From assembly GCF_016405965.1 (NCBI RefSeq), contig NZ_JAEFCD010000002.1, positions 248,001-312,000 on the forward strand: DNA of 64,000 bases. The letters run 5' to 3'. A model generated the notes under the pieces. It was not told the DNA's origin. It was given only the letters and a program-made list of their open reading frames with translations, and ran no database searches. Shown here piece by piece: positions 26,794-35,766 of this stretch (its first letter is position 1; the number at the start of each line of letters is the position of its first letter). The translations under genes were made by a program, and so were the position numbers. This stretch comes from Alteromonas sp. IB21 (GTDB lineage Bacteria > Pseudomonadota > Gammaproteobacteria > Enterobacterales > Alteromonadaceae).

Positions 26794-28470
26794 ATGCGCT
26801 TGCAGGCTTTAAGAGAGGAAGTAGCTCACCCACGCACATCCATTCAGTTGTGCATGCTGGGCATTGTAGGGGGAACCTGCGCGGCGCTTGTTATTATCTT
26901 GTTCAGGCTATGTGTCGAATGGCTTCAGGAAACGGGCGTATCGTCGCTTAAATCGTTCCTCACTCACGACTGGTTAGTGTGGTTTATCATGCCTTTGATA
27001 AGCGTGGGGTTGATACTCTTCATTGCTTTTCTAACTGGTTTCAAGCATTACCGCCTTGGTATTCCCTTCGTTATTCACCGGGTAAAATATTATTATGGCT
27101 ATGTACCGCTAAGAACCACCATCAACCAATTTTTTGGCGGTATGCTTGCATTAGCGGGCGGGTTCGTAGTGGGAAGAGAGGGCCCTTCGGTTCACATGGG
27201 CGCGTCGAGTAGCAGCTTTTTAGGCCAGTGGCTTCGCCTTCCCTACAACAGTATTCGCATACTTGCTGGCTGCGGTATTGCTGCGGGTATATCCGCCTCG
27301 TTCAATACGCCCTTTGCCGCAGTTATTTTCGTAATGGAAGTTGTGCTCCGAGAATACAAAATCCATATTTTTGTTCCCATCATGCTGGCTGCAGCCTGCG
27401 GTTCAGTACTTACGCGTATCGTGTTTGGTGAGGTCAACGAACTGTCCTTTTTATCGTTCAATGCGTTCAGTCAGTGGATGTACTTTTACTTGGTCCTTTT
27501 AGGCATTCTATTAGGTGTCTTAGCCGTATTATTTAACAGTCAGCTAATGCGTGTAATGACGCTTTTCAGACCGGTATCCATGGTGTGGCGACTCGTACTC
27601 GCTGCGTTGATTACAGGCACTATTGGCATGTTCATCCCTGAAGCCCTTGGCGCTAATTTTATAGACGTTGAACATTTGTTTGATAGCTCTCCTGGGGCGT
27701 TGCTGCTTGTTTCAACTTTGGTCTTCAAAGTGATATTAGCCGTCTTTGCCATTGGCTTGGGCATACCGGGAGGGATCATAGGCCCAGTGATGGTGATCGG
27801 GATGCTCGCTGGTGCAGTGCTTCTTTTACCCTTATCTTACTTTATTAATGTTCCCGAATTTACAAATAGCTTCGCGCTGCTGGGCATTGCCGGTATGTTG
27901 ACTGCCGTACTACATGCCCCGCTTGCAGCCCTCTCAGCGGTTATGGAGCTTTCCTACAGCCCGCAAATTATATTACCGGCTATGCTTGTTATCGTGCCCG
28001 CTTATGTTACCTCCACGCAGTTTTTTGGAAACCGATCCATATTCATACGGCAACTCGACTATCAGAACCTGCCCTACGCCATTTCTTCAATTCGCGAAGC
28101 GCTGGAGAAAACCGGTGTGCTCGCTGCAATGGATACCGAATTCAAGTTGTTTCACGATGCTCCAGAGGCGGCGCTTTTCAATTACTTAGAAAATAATCCG
28201 ACACAAATTGTCGTTCAAAAATCAAAGTTTGAAATAGATGTGCAGTATAAGCTGGTCCAATACAATGTCAGTCTGGAGCACGATGCAACGGCGCTTAACT
28301 ACTACGAGATGGAAGGGATTAGCGCCCAGTCTACTCTGCACGAGGTGTATGAACACCTTAAAAATTCGCGCTCTGGCGCAGTTTATATTTACGATCAAGA
28401 ACTTAACGATATTATTGGCGTAGTAACTTGGAATATCTTGCAAAGTTTTTTACAGAAGGCGCAATATTAG
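26794..28470 (+). CDS. ClC-family chloride channel/transporter with CBS region
   Basis: A 558-residue ClC protein: about 16-18 membrane helices (residues 20-430) and a C-terminal cytosolic CBS-type region (about 440-555). The gating glutamate is present in VVGREGPSVHMGA. Two other positions differ from ClC-ec1: the selectivity-filter GSGIP is replaced by RLGIP, and IFVMEVVLRE has valine where the proton-path glutamate (E203 in ClC-ec1) would align. The second filter region reads GIPGGIIGP. Anion movement is likely, but whether it is proton-coupled is uncertain. hemJ starts one base after its stop. Confidence 0.85.
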   Translation: MRLQALREEVAHPRTSIQLCMLGIVGGTCAALVIILFRLCVEWLQETGVSSLKSFLTHDWLVWFIMPLISVGLILFIAFLTGFKHYRLGIPFVIHRVKYYYGYVPLRTTINQFFGGMLALAGGFVVGREGPSVHMGASSSSFLGQWLRLPYNSIRILAGCGIAAGISASFNTPFAAVIFVMEVVLREYKIHIFVPIMLAAACGSVLTRIVFGEVNELSFLSFNAFSQWMYFYLVLLGILLGVLAVLFNSQLMRVMTLFRPVSMVWRLVLAALITGTIGMFIPEALGANFIDVEHLFDSSPGALLLVSTLVFKVILAVFAIGLGIPGGIIGPVMVIGMLAGAVLLLPLSYFINVPEFTNSFALLGIAGMLTAVLHAPLAALSAVMELSYSPQIILPAMLVIVPAYVTSTQFFGNRSIFIRQLDYQNLPYAISSIREALEKTGVLAAMDTEFKLFHDAPEAALFNYLENNPTQIVVQKSKFEIDVQYKLVQYNVSLEHDATALNYYEMEGISAQSTLHEVYEHLKNSRSGAVYIYDQELNDIIGVVTWNILQSFLQKAQY

Positions 28471-28471
28471 T

Positions 28472-28900
28472 ATGTACATTTTATGGTTTAAGGCACTGCA
28501 TATCTTTTTCATGTTGGCATGGATGGCAGGGCTTTTTTATCTACCACGGCTTTTTGTGTATCACGCCACCACTCAATCACAAGTGGTAAAAGACGAATTT
28601 AAAGTTATGGAGCGTCGACTATGGTTCTTCGTAACCCCATTCGCCTTGTTAACTCTGGCATTCGGCGTTGCGCTTATTGTTAGTTACGGCGGTACATGGT
28701 TTAAAATGTCAGGGTGGCTTCACATAAAGTTATTGCTTTTACTTGCTATTTACGGGTACCACTTCTATTTGTTTAAGTTGTTGAAGCAATTTGAGCGTGA
28801 TGAAAATAGGCATTCTCCTCGCTTTTACCGCTTTTTGAACGAGGTACCGGTATTGGCTATTCTCGCTATCGTTTGTTTGGCGGTAGTTAAGCCTTTTTAG
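28472..28900 (+). CDS. hemJ: Protoporphyrinogen IX oxidase HemJ
   Basis: Membrane enzyme of heme biosynthesis that oxidises protoporphyrinogen IX to protoporphyrin IX. The 142-residue protein has four helices and the family hallmarks: the WFKALHIFFMLAWMAGLFYLPRLFVYH region with its conserved histidine and arginine, the central LTLAFGVAL, HIKLLLLLAIYGYHF with a second conserved histidine and lysine, and RFLNEVPVL near the end. Its start lies one base after the ClC stop, so the two are cotranscribed. Confidence 0.93.
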   Translation: MYILWFKALHIFFMLAWMAGLFYLPRLFVYHATTQSQVVKDEFKVMERRLWFFVTPFALLTLAFGVALIVSYGGTWFKMSGWLHIKLLLLLAIYGYHFYLFKLLKQFERDENRHSPRFYRFLNEVPVLAILAIVCLAVVKPF

Positions 28901-29042
28901 CGAAAAATTAAACCCTTTGGGGCTTGATAAAAGGAGTATCGAGCCCTGAAGCGATAAACTAGCGATAACGATGTAAGCGCAAGAAAGCTCCGGGTTGAAG
29001 CTGTTTCTCGGATTTAAACAAATGTACTTATCGGAATACGAC

Positions 29043-29231
29043 ATGGACGACAGTAATCAACACCTTAAAGATTTGCTAAAACAAACAGATTTGGCCTTTA
29101 AAGCCTTGATGAGGGAACCGGCTTCCTTGCTTTTGAACGAGCAATACGAGAAGGCCAAGCTAGAGTTAGACAGTTATACCGCCTCCCTTAAGCACACGTT
29201 GAATCAGCGCCAACACCAACGACAGCGGTAA
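29043..29231 (+). CDS. Small hypothetical protein
   Basis: A 62-residue helical, charged protein (MDDSNQHLKDLLKQTDLAFK... ending RQHQRQR). In-frame starts also exist upstream at TTG 28995 and ATG 29022; ATG 29043 has GGA about eight bases before it. The product is largely alpha-helical with a very basic, glutamine-rich tail. It may belong to one of the small DUF families of this group, but I cannot name it securely. It follows hemJ on the same strand and precedes the convergent UPF0149-like gene. Confidence 0.55.
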   Translation: MDDSNQHLKDLLKQTDLAFKALMREPASLLLNEQYEKAKLELDSYTASLKHTLNQRQHQRQR

Positions 29232-29266
29232 CAGCTCAATTTAAGGTTGAGGCAAACGGCAGCCAT

Positions 29267-29935
29267 TTAATTTTTGCTGAATGTCTCAAACTGATTGGGT
29301 AGTGCCCCAGCCAATTCTCCGGAGAGCTTTGTGTAATCCGCAAGTACCGAAGGCACCTGCTTTATCAGCAAAACCATGTTGCTTTTTAACTGCTCGGTTT
29401 GTGCTTCATTACGATATGAAAGTGCTAAATCTATATTTGCCAATGTAGAAAACAACTTTAAACAACGTGACAATCGCACTTCAGGCGCTTCTAGCGTTTC
29501 TCCATTATCGGCGGTATTCTTTTTCTCGAATTGTTGCCAGGCATTTTCCCAAACAGGTTCTAGCAACTTGTGGACATGAAGTAGTCCTGACAACCAGCTC
29601 TCTAATGCTTTCGAGGGTCGTTTAAAGCCACTCACCTCTTCGGCCAAGATTAGCTCCTGAGGCAGTGGTGACTTTTCTTGCCGCATAAAATTCAAGTGCG
29701 CGCGCAAACCATTCATTAACGCATCAGCCAGTTTATCTACGTCTTTATCTACAAGCTTACTGTCACCTGACTGAATTAACCAAGGCATCCACTGCTCGGG
29801 CATGGGTATCTCTGGCGCGGAGGCTATGGCAAAGATCATTCCATCAACGTGGTAAGTGGAAGGAAGCACGTTCTCAAAATTAGGTAACGACACAATATCG
29901 CTCACCATCGTTATCGGATAACCGTCTTTCACCAT
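29267..29935 (-). CDS. UPF0149 (YecA/YgfB)-like protein
   Basis: A 222-residue cytoplasmic protein. The block HVDGMIFAIASAPEIPMPEQWM matches the YecA/YgfB signature in which a hydrophobic HGFLTALAIGPEP-like segment is followed by P-x-x-W. The rest is alpha-helical with no SEC-type zinc motif (C-x-C-x8-C-H/C) at the C-terminus. Function is unknown in this family. AGGA lies a few bases before ATG 29935. It is divergent from the NRAMP-like gene, with a highly structured region between. Confidence 0.65.
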   Translation of the reverse strand: MVKDGYPITMVSDIVSLPNFENVLPSTYHVDGMIFAIASAPEIPMPEQWMPWLIQSGDSKLVDKDVDKLADALMNGLRAHLNFMRQEKSPLPQELILAEEVSGFKRPSKALESWLSGLLHVHKLLEPVWENAWQQFEKKNTADNGETLEAPEVRLSRCLKLFSTLANIDLALSYRNEAQTEQLKSNMVLLIKQVPSVLADYTKLSGELAGALPNQFETFSKN

Positions 29936-30014
29936 TAATATCCTATTTTAATTTGCGTTCTATTTCGTGAAACGGTAGTCTGCGCGCCCACTTTGCTAAG
30001 GGCGTATTTTTTAA

Positions 30015-30150
30015 CCTTTTACCCTCACTTAAACCGGGTAAAGGCGAGAGAAAATGACTTGCCCGCATTGGGTACGCGACAATAGGTTTAAAACCAATCT
30101 GTTACTGTATTGGTTTAGCGGTACTGTTGCGTGCTCGCCTACCTATTGTC
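30015..30150 (+). ncRNA. Candidate structured leader RNA (three-way junction)
   Basis: Upstream of the NRAMP-like gene, GACAATAGGT (30078-30087) pairs perfectly with ACCTATTGTC (30141-30150). Inside are two hairpins: AAACCAAT/ATTGGTTT (30091-30098, 30109-30116; perfect 8 bp, 10-base loop) and GCGGTAC/GTGCtCGC (30118-30124, 30131-30138; one G-U pair and one bulge, six-base loop). A further hairpin, CCTTTTACCC/GGGTAAAGG, precedes at 30015-30044. The whole forms a three-way junction ending 32 bases before the ATG. It does not look like the Mn2+ (yybP-ykoY) or Mg2+ (M-box) riboswitch as I know them. The strand is inferred from the closer gene. Confidence 0.5.
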
Positions 30151-30182
30151 ATGATAGCAAAACTTAACTAAGAGTCGTTGCA

Positions 30183-31379
30183 ATGGCAAAAGATAAATCA
30201 GGATATATCATCGCGGCCGCATTCATAGGGCCGGGAACAGTAACCACAGCAAGCTTAGCTGGTGCAAACTTTGGTTTTCACCTTGTATGGGCGCTGCTTT
30301 TTTCCATTTTCGCTACTATAGTGCTGCAAGATATGGCGGCTCGATTAGGCGTGGCCAGTGGCAAAGGCTTAGCCAGTGCAATGAAAGACATGGCATATAA
30401 ACCATGGCTGAAAAATGTGTTTATTTTGCTTATAGTCAGTGCCATCGGTATCGGAAATGCCGCCTATGAGTCTGGAAATTTAACGGGGGCAGCCATCGGC
30501 TTAGATGCCTTTATAAGCATTGGTATAGGCCCATGGGCCAGCGTATTAGGCACAATTGCAATCGTTTTACTTTGGTCTGGAAGCTATAAGTGGATTGAAA
30601 CCGTTCTCGTCTATTTGGTATTTATTATGGCTGGGGTGTTTTTAGTGACCCTATTAGTAGCTAAGCCTGACGTTGCTGCTATGTTTAGCCAATTCATCTC
30701 TCCCCGCCTTGATACCGATGCAATTACAACGGTGCTTGCGCTAATAGGTACAACCATCGTTCCCTACAATTTATTCTTACACGCTAGCCTCGTGGCTAAA
30801 TCATCTCAAGGACAGAATAAACACGACGCTGTTGTAGCCTGTCGCAATCAATCAGCAAGAGCAATAAGCATGGGCGGACTTATCACGCTAATTGTTATGG
30901 CCACGGCCATGATGGCGTTTTTCAATCAAGCTGCAACCATGGACGCATCTAATATGGGCGAACAGCTTAAGCCCGTTTTAGGAGATAAAGCGCAGTGGTT
31001 CTTTGCACTTGGTTTGTTTGCAGCTGGATTAACCAGTGCAATCACAGCGCCATTAGCAGCCGCTTACGCCGTGACTGGTGCGCTTGGACTATCTGACGAT
31101 ATGCAAAGCAAAAGCTTCAAAGCGGTGTGGTTTATTATCATCGTGATAGGAGTAAGCGTTGCAGCCCTTGGCTTTAAGCCGTTACCCGCCATTTTGTTCG
31201 CACAAGCCACCAATGCCTTGCTACTCCCTATCATTGCTATATTTTTGCTAGTGGTGATGAACAAAAACACTGCGTTGGGCGAATTTAGAAACACGTGGAA
31301 AAGTAACGTAGCCGGGTTTCTGGTAGTAGGCACTGTTATTGGTTTGGGTTTGTATAAACTAATCGGTGTTTTTGGCTAG
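30183..31379 (+). CDS. Divergent NRAMP-family metal transporter
   Basis: A 398-residue inner-membrane transporter with about 11 helices of the NRAMP/SLC11 fold. The two metal-site motifs are altered: helix 1 has GPGT where canonical NRAMPs have DPGN, and helix 6 has VPYN where they have MPHN, so the aspartate, first asparagine and methionine ligands are absent. The surrounding sequence (AAAFIGPGTVTT, LIGTTIVPYNLFLHASLVAKSS) is otherwise clearly NRAMP. The substrate may not be Mn2+/Fe2+; Mg2+ or another ion is possible. A structured leader precedes it. It ends before a bidirectional terminator. Confidence 0.88.
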   Translation: MAKDKSGYIIAAAFIGPGTVTTASLAGANFGFHLVWALLFSIFATIVLQDMAARLGVASGKGLASAMKDMAYKPWLKNVFILLIVSAIGIGNAAYESGNLTGAAIGLDAFISIGIGPWASVLGTIAIVLLWSGSYKWIETVLVYLVFIMAGVFLVTLLVAKPDVAAMFSQFISPRLDTDAITTVLALIGTTIVPYNLFLHASLVAKSSQGQNKHDAVVACRNQSARAISMGGLITLIVMATAMMAFFNQAATMDASNMGEQLKPVLGDKAQWFFALGLFAAGLTSAITAPLAAAYAVTGALGLSDDMQSKSFKAVWFIIIVIGVSVAALGFKPLPAILFAQATNALLLPIIAIFLLVVMNKNTALGEFRNTWKSNVAGFLVVGTVIGLGLYKLIGVFG

Positions 31380-31478
31380 TTACAGAAATGAGGGCAGAAT
31401 TAATCTGACTTTTTTGTAAGTTAACCCAGTTGACAGGTTTCAAAAGCAGTAAGCCAATGCAACTAACAGACTGCATAG

Positions 31479-31503
31479 AAAAAGGGCCGCTTTGGCCCTT
31501 TTT
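31479..31503. terminator. Bidirectional terminator between NRAMP-like gene and patB
   Basis: AAAAAGGGCC (31479-31488) pairs with GGCCCTTTTT (31494-31503): a stem flanked by A and T runs on both sides, serving the two convergent genes. Confidence 0.85.
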
Positions 31504-31562
31504 AACGTCAGTAGTAGGTTAAAGCTTTCAGATTAGGGCTGAAAAGCACTTTACCCCCGATT

Positions 31563-32738
31563 TTAGCTGGCTAGACGTTGGAGAATATCTTGGAGCATCG
31601 CTTTGCTGCAGCCGAAGTTAATTCGGAAATGGTCAGCTTTGTGAAAATCGATGCCAGGCGATGGTCCCACACCTTTTTCCTCTACCCACTGCTGAACATT
31701 TTCAACGCCAAGGCCACTTGCATCAACCCAAGCTAAAAAGGTGGCGTCAGCTTTTAGCATCCGCAGTCCATCTATGCTGTTAATGGTGTTGAAGACCATG
31801 TCTCTGTTTTCACGTAAATAAGTAAGTTGCTGTTGATGCCAATCGTCACACTGGGTGAACGCCGCTTCAGTTGCTGCCAACCCCAATACGGTAACCCACG
31901 GCACGATGCCTGCTGCGGCATTAGTAAATGCCTGACGCAGTTGACGGTTAGGAATGATAGCAAATGAGGTACCTAAGCCCGCAATATTGAAGGTTTTACT
32001 CGCGGCCATTAAGGTAACACTATTGTCCGCAAGGTTTGCTTCACGTCCTGCAGGAATATGTGTTTTTCCCTCTTCTAAAATAAGGTCACAGTGAATTTCA
32101 TCAGAGCAAAGTTTTACATTATTTGCGTTACAAATATCGGCAATACGATCTAACTCTTTTTTCGACAATACCGAGCCAACGGGATTCATTGGGTTACAAA
32201 GAATAAACAGCTTACACTTAGGGTCTGCCGCCTCCCGCTCTAGCGCTTCAAAGTCTAGCGTGTAGCGTGCGCCTTCAACGTGATTAATCTTATCTGCGCT
32301 TTCGCCATTTTCATGTTGAACCACAGTACCAATATCAACGCGCTCTAAACCATTTAGCTTAGGTGCAGCTAGCAAGGGCGGGTAATTCGGGGTTTGAATA
32401 AGCACTTTATCGCCGGGCTCACAATAAGCTTTACAGGCAACGTTGAACGCAGGCACCACACCTGGCGTCCATACTAGCCACTCAGGCTGAATGTTCCAAT
32501 TGTGCTTTTCCTTAAGCCATCTCACTACTGCTTGAATTGCGCCTTCGTGATGCGCGGGCAGTATATACCCCATATTACCGTGTTCAATGTAGCCTGATAT
32601 GGCATCTAATATTGGCTGAGCACAACGAAACTCGGTATCGGCAACCCAAGCAGGAATGATGTCTTTTCCTTTGTACTTTTGCCATTTAAACGAGAAGGTG
32701 TCTTTTCGAGGGGGAGTATTATCGAATAACGTGCTCAC
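31563..32738 (-). CDS. patB: MalY/PatB-type cystathionine beta-lyase aminotransferase
   Basis: Fold-type I PLP enzyme of 391 residues in the MalY/PatB group, which cleaves cystathionine or other cysteine conjugates by beta-elimination and may moonlight in regulation. PAWVADTEFRCAQPILDAI near residue 29 and GYILPAHHEG are the group's N-terminal markers; NPMNPVGSV near 180 and the SDEIHCDL aspartate near 217 build the cofactor site; the PLP lysine is in MAASKTFNIAGLGTSF near residue 245. The C-terminal FRINFGCSK arginine binds the substrate carboxylate. Sulfur amino-acid metabolism is the likely role. Confidence 0.9.
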   Translation of the reverse strand: MSTLFDNTPPRKDTFSFKWQKYKGKDIIPAWVADTEFRCAQPILDAISGYIEHGNMGYILPAHHEGAIQAVVRWLKEKHNWNIQPEWLVWTPGVVPAFNVACKAYCEPGDKVLIQTPNYPPLLAAPKLNGLERVDIGTVVQHENGESADKINHVEGARYTLDFEALEREAADPKCKLFILCNPMNPVGSVLSKKELDRIADICNANNVKLCSDEIHCDLILEEGKTHIPAGREANLADNSVTLMAASKTFNIAGLGTSFAIIPNRQLRQAFTNAAAGIVPWVTVLGLAATEAAFTQCDDWHQQQLTYLRENRDMVFNTINSIDGLRMLKADATFLAWVDASGLGVENVQQWVEEKGVGPSPGIDFHKADHFRINFGCSKAMLQDILQRLAS

Positions 32739-32878
32739 ATTACATCCTGTTGCATAATAACTTGTGGCACCAGTGTAGAAGTTTCCCGCGCCATAAACTA
32801 GGGTGAATCACGCGGTTTTACTTTATTTTCTATATCGAAATGAACTTAATTAGAGATAAATCACATCAGTTTATGCTA

Positions 32879-33256
32879 TTAATTGCCGAGCGCGGCTACG
32901 GCTTTCGTCTTTTGAATTAACTCTTTCATATCAAGCGGTTTAGCTAAAAAGCCCGTGACTTGAAGCTTACGAGCCTCAATAACCAGTTCTTTATTTGGAT
33001 CTGCTGTAATAAGTAAAAATGGTACGTTAAGACCTGAAGAATGACAGGTTCTCAGCAAGCTTAAACCATCATAATCTGGCATAACTTGGTCGCTAATAAT
33101 AAGGTTTAACGAGTCAGAAGTTTGTTGTAGCAAAAAGTCCCGAGCAAACTTACTGCGTGTAAACGAGTAAACGGTAGCGTCTAGCTGCGTTTCCAGCGCG
33201 TTTATTATCATATCAAGCGTGATAGGATCGTCTTCGATCACAGCAACGGAAAACAA
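32879..33256 (-). CDS. Single-domain response regulator
   Basis: A 125-residue receiver-only protein of the CheY fold. The acidic pair is in VIEDDPIT (residues 6-10), the phospho-acceptor aspartate in LIISDQVMPDYDG (about 56), the switch threonine in LLITADP, and the conserved lysine in FLAKPLDMKEL. There is no output domain, so it acts by protein-protein contact or as a phosphate shuttle. No kinase is adjacent. It could serve the hybrid kinase or Hpt protein elsewhere in the window, but that is speculation. Confidence 0.88.
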   Translation of the reverse strand: MFSVAVIEDDPITLDMIINALETQLDATVYSFTRSKFARDFLLQQTSDSLNLIISDQVMPDYDGLSLLRTCHSSGLNVPFLLITADPNKELVIEARKLQVTGFLAKPLDMKELIQKTKAVAALGN

Positions 33257-33423
33257 TACGCTCCCCTTAAAAATCGGTAAGTAATTATAATTTATGCCAG
33301 CTTAAGGCCTTTTTTAGACCCGAACCCAATTAGTCTAAGCATAGGTGGGTAAATTATCTTTGACCACTAACCATTGGTCGAAGTTTTGGCCGTTTAACGC
33401 TGTACTTAGCGATGAAACAGAAT

Positions 33424-33453
33424 AAAAAATGCCAGCAAAAAGCTGGCATTTTG
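33424..33453 (-). terminator. Terminator of typA
   Basis: AAAAAATGCCAGC (33424-33436) pairs with GCTGGCATTTT (33442-33452), with an A5-type loop. The A run is the U tract on the minus strand. Confidence 0.85.
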
Positions 33454-33478
33454 AGAGTTGTTTAAGTCTTAGAAGGTA

Positions 33479-35311
33479 TTAAGACTTAGGCCCGCGTGAT
33501 GCACGCTTACGCTCGTTTTCAGTAAGAAGCTTCTTACGAATACGGATAGACACAGGCGTTACTTCAACGAGTTCGTCATCATCGATGAACTCAAGTGCTT
33601 GCTCAAGAGACATTCTGATTGGCGGAACGAGCGTTTGCGCTTCGTCAGTACCTGATGCACGAACGTTAGTAAGCTGCTTACCTTTAAGCGCGTTTACAGT
33701 AAGGTCGTTGTCACGGCTATGAATACCGATAACCATACCTTCATACACTTCTACACCGTGTCCGATAAATAGACGACCACGCTCTTGAAGGTTAAACAAG
33801 GCGTTAGTTAGCGCTTTACCGTTAGCGTTGGCAATAAGCACACCGTTTTTACGCTTGCCAATAACACCGCCCTTGTATGGACCGTAGTGATCGAACGTGT
33901 GGTAAAGCAAGCCAGAACCTGACGTCATCGTCATAAATTCAGTTTGGAAACCAATTAGACCACGGCTTGGAATAATAAAGTCGATACGCACACGACCTTT
34001 ACCATCTGGCGACATGTCTGTCATTTCAGCTTTACGAAGACCCAGCTGTTCCATGATAGAACCTTGGTGCTGCTCTTCACAGTCGATAGTCAAGGTTTCA
34101 AAAGGCTCTTGTGTTTGGCCGTCAACTTCTTTCAAGATTACTTCTGGACGTGATACTGCAAGCTCGTAACCCTCACGACGCATGTTCTCGATAAGTATAC
34201 CCAGGTGAAGCTCACCACGACCTGATACGCGGAATTTGTCCGGATCTTGCGTCTCTTCTACGCGAAGTGCAACGTTGTGTACTAGCTCGTCGGTTAGACG
34301 CTCAAGAATGTTACGTGACGTTACGTATTTACCTTCTTTACCCGCAAACGGTGACGTGTTTACTTGGAACGTCATGGTTACTGTAGGCTCATCAACCGAT
34401 AGTGGAGGAAGCGCTTCTACCGTGTTCACGTCACAGATGGTGTCAGAGATCTTCAGTTCACCAAGACCAGAAATTGCAATAATGTCACCCGCGTGAGCAG
34501 AACTCACCTCATGACGAGCAAGACCAAGGTAGCCATAAACTAGGCCAACTTTTCCGTTGCGCTTTTGACCATCGGCAGTAACGATAGTGACTTGTTGGTT
34601 AGTCTTCACAGAACCGCGCTTAACGCGACCAACGCCGATTACACCTACATAAGAGTTGTAATCAAGCTGAGAAATTTGCATTTGGAATGCGCCGTCGATA
34701 TCTGCATCAGGTGGAGATACTTGGTCGACGATAGTTTGGAACAATGCCGTCATATCGTCTTCTTTAGTATCTGCATCAAGTGATGCCCAACCGTTTAGTG
34801 CAGACGCATAAACAACTTGGAAATCCAGTTGATCGTCAGTAGCACCTAAGTTGTCGAACAAATCGAAAACTTGGTCTATTACCCAATCAGGGCGAGCACC
34901 AGGCTTGTCAATTTTGTTAATGACAACAATTGGCTTAAGACCTTGGGCAAACGCCTTTTGCGTTACGAAACGCGTTTGTGGCATCGGACCTTCCTGTGCA
35001 TCTACAAGTAGAAGTACAGAATCAGCCATCGACATCACGCGCTCTACTTCACCACCGAAGTCAGCGTGTCCTGGAGTATCAACGATGTTGATACGGTAGT
35101 CGTTCCAGTTAATCGCTGTATTCTTAGCTAGGATGGTAATGCCACGTTCTTTCTCGATGTCATTCGAGTCCATTACGCGCTCTTCTTGCTCGCCTCGAGA
35201 TTCAAGGGTGCCAGACTGCTGTAACAGTTTGTCTACCAGGGTCGTTTTACCGTGGTCAACGTGGGCGATGATTGCGATGTTACGCAACTTATTTATATCA
35301 GTGGTATTCAT
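33479..35311 (-). CDS. typA: Ribosome-associated GTPase TypA/BipA
   Basis: Translational GTPase of 610 residues related to EF-G and LepA, acting on the ribosome under stress and in 50S assembly. The G1 motif is [10 protein letters not shown] near residue 17, switch II is [12 protein letters not shown] near 75, and [10 protein letters not shown] near 130 is G4. Domains II, III and V follow, with the TypA-specific C-terminal domain ([20 protein letters not shown] onward) that binds the ribosomal A site. Length matches E. coli BipA (607). Single gene with its own terminator, divergent from glnA. Confidence 0.97.
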   Translation of the reverse strand: MNTTDINKLRNIAIIAHVDHGKTTLVDKLLQQSGTLESRGEQEERVMDSNDIEKERGITILAKNTAINWNDYRINIVDTPGHADFGGEVERVMSMADSVLLLVDAQEGPMPQTRFVTQKAFAQGLKPIVVINKIDKPGARPDWVIDQVFDLFDNLGATDDQLDFQVVYASALNGWASLDADTKEDDMTALFQTIVDQVSPPDADIDGAFQMQISQLDYNSYVGVIGVGRVKRGSVKTNQQVTIVTADGQKRNGKVGLVYGYLGLARHEVSSAHAGDIIAISGLGELKISDTICDVNTVEALPPLSVDEPTVTMTFQVNTSPFAGKEGKYVTSRNILERLTDELVHNVALRVEETQDPDKFRVSGRGELHLGILIENMRREGYELAVSRPEVILKEVDGQTQEPFETLTIDCEEQHQGSIMEQLGLRKAEMTDMSPDGKGRVRIDFIIPSRGLIGFQTEFMTMTSGSGLLYHTFDHYGPYKGGVIGKRKNGVLIANANGKALTNALFNLQERGRLFIGHGVEVYEGMVIGIHSRDNDLTVNALKGKQLTNVRASGTDEAQTLVPPIRMSLEQALEFIDDDELVEVTPVSIRIRKKLLTENERKRASRGPKS

Positions 35312-35603
35312 GCTTATATAGAGCCTGTGTAAATCAACGACTACTGCAATTCAGTGGAAAGGAGTATGCGTTAGATTTGTTGCAAAAAAATGCAGATAGA
35401 AAATTTGCGCGGATTGTACAGAAAAACCACGGCATTTGCGCATCTTTTTTTTGATACGGACATGTTTTATTGCTTTTCAATTACCTGTTCAACTATTGAC
35501 CACCTGTGTTGCACCGGATTGAACATCTTAGGTAGCCATATGCTACAAAGTATTCTAGGCTGATTAACGTAAAAAAGAACATGTCACCACAATAGTGCAA
35601 CAT

Positions 35604-35620
35604 AGCACCATTGTGGTGCA
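35604..35620. promoter_or_regulatory. NtrC binding site upstream of glnA
   Basis: AGCACCATTGTGGTGCA matches the NtrC consensus TGCACC-N5-GGTGCA at 11 of 12 conserved positions. Its centre is about 97 bases before the start point predicted from the sigma-54 element, a typical enhancer distance. Confidence 0.8.
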
Positions 35621-35682
35621 TTCTGACGTAAAAGGAAGTGATAAGTGCCCCTCTATGCCACAGAAATCGGCATACATATAGA

Positions 35683-35698
35683 TGGCATGATAATCGCT
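35683..35698 (+). promoter_or_regulatory. Sigma-54 promoter of glnA
   Basis: TGGCATGATAATCGCT has the invariant -24 GG and -12 GC separated by ten bases and matches the TGGCAC-N5-TTGC consensus closely. Transcription should start near 35709, giving a leader of about 58 bases. Confidence 0.75.
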
Positions 35699-35766
35699 TT
35701 CACTTTTTTCACTGTTGGGGTGAAGCTGATCATCCCGCATTTTTTACATTAAACCTGGAGGACACG

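Larger units (their letters stand above)
35312..35766. other. Divergent region typA / glnA
   Basis: A 455-base gap. The glnA half carries the NtrC palindrome and the sigma-54 promoter listed separately. A half-site-like TGCACC at 35510-35515 could be a weaker NtrC contact but its second half does not match. The typA half contains no recognised element beyond AT-rich sequence. No additional gene was found; the frame opening at 35638 is simply an upstream extension of glnA. Confidence 0.6.

Noticed and set aside
35510..35526. Second NtrC site upstream of glnA
   Set aside because: Only the TGCACC half matches; the other half (GAACAT) does not, so it is not listed as a site.
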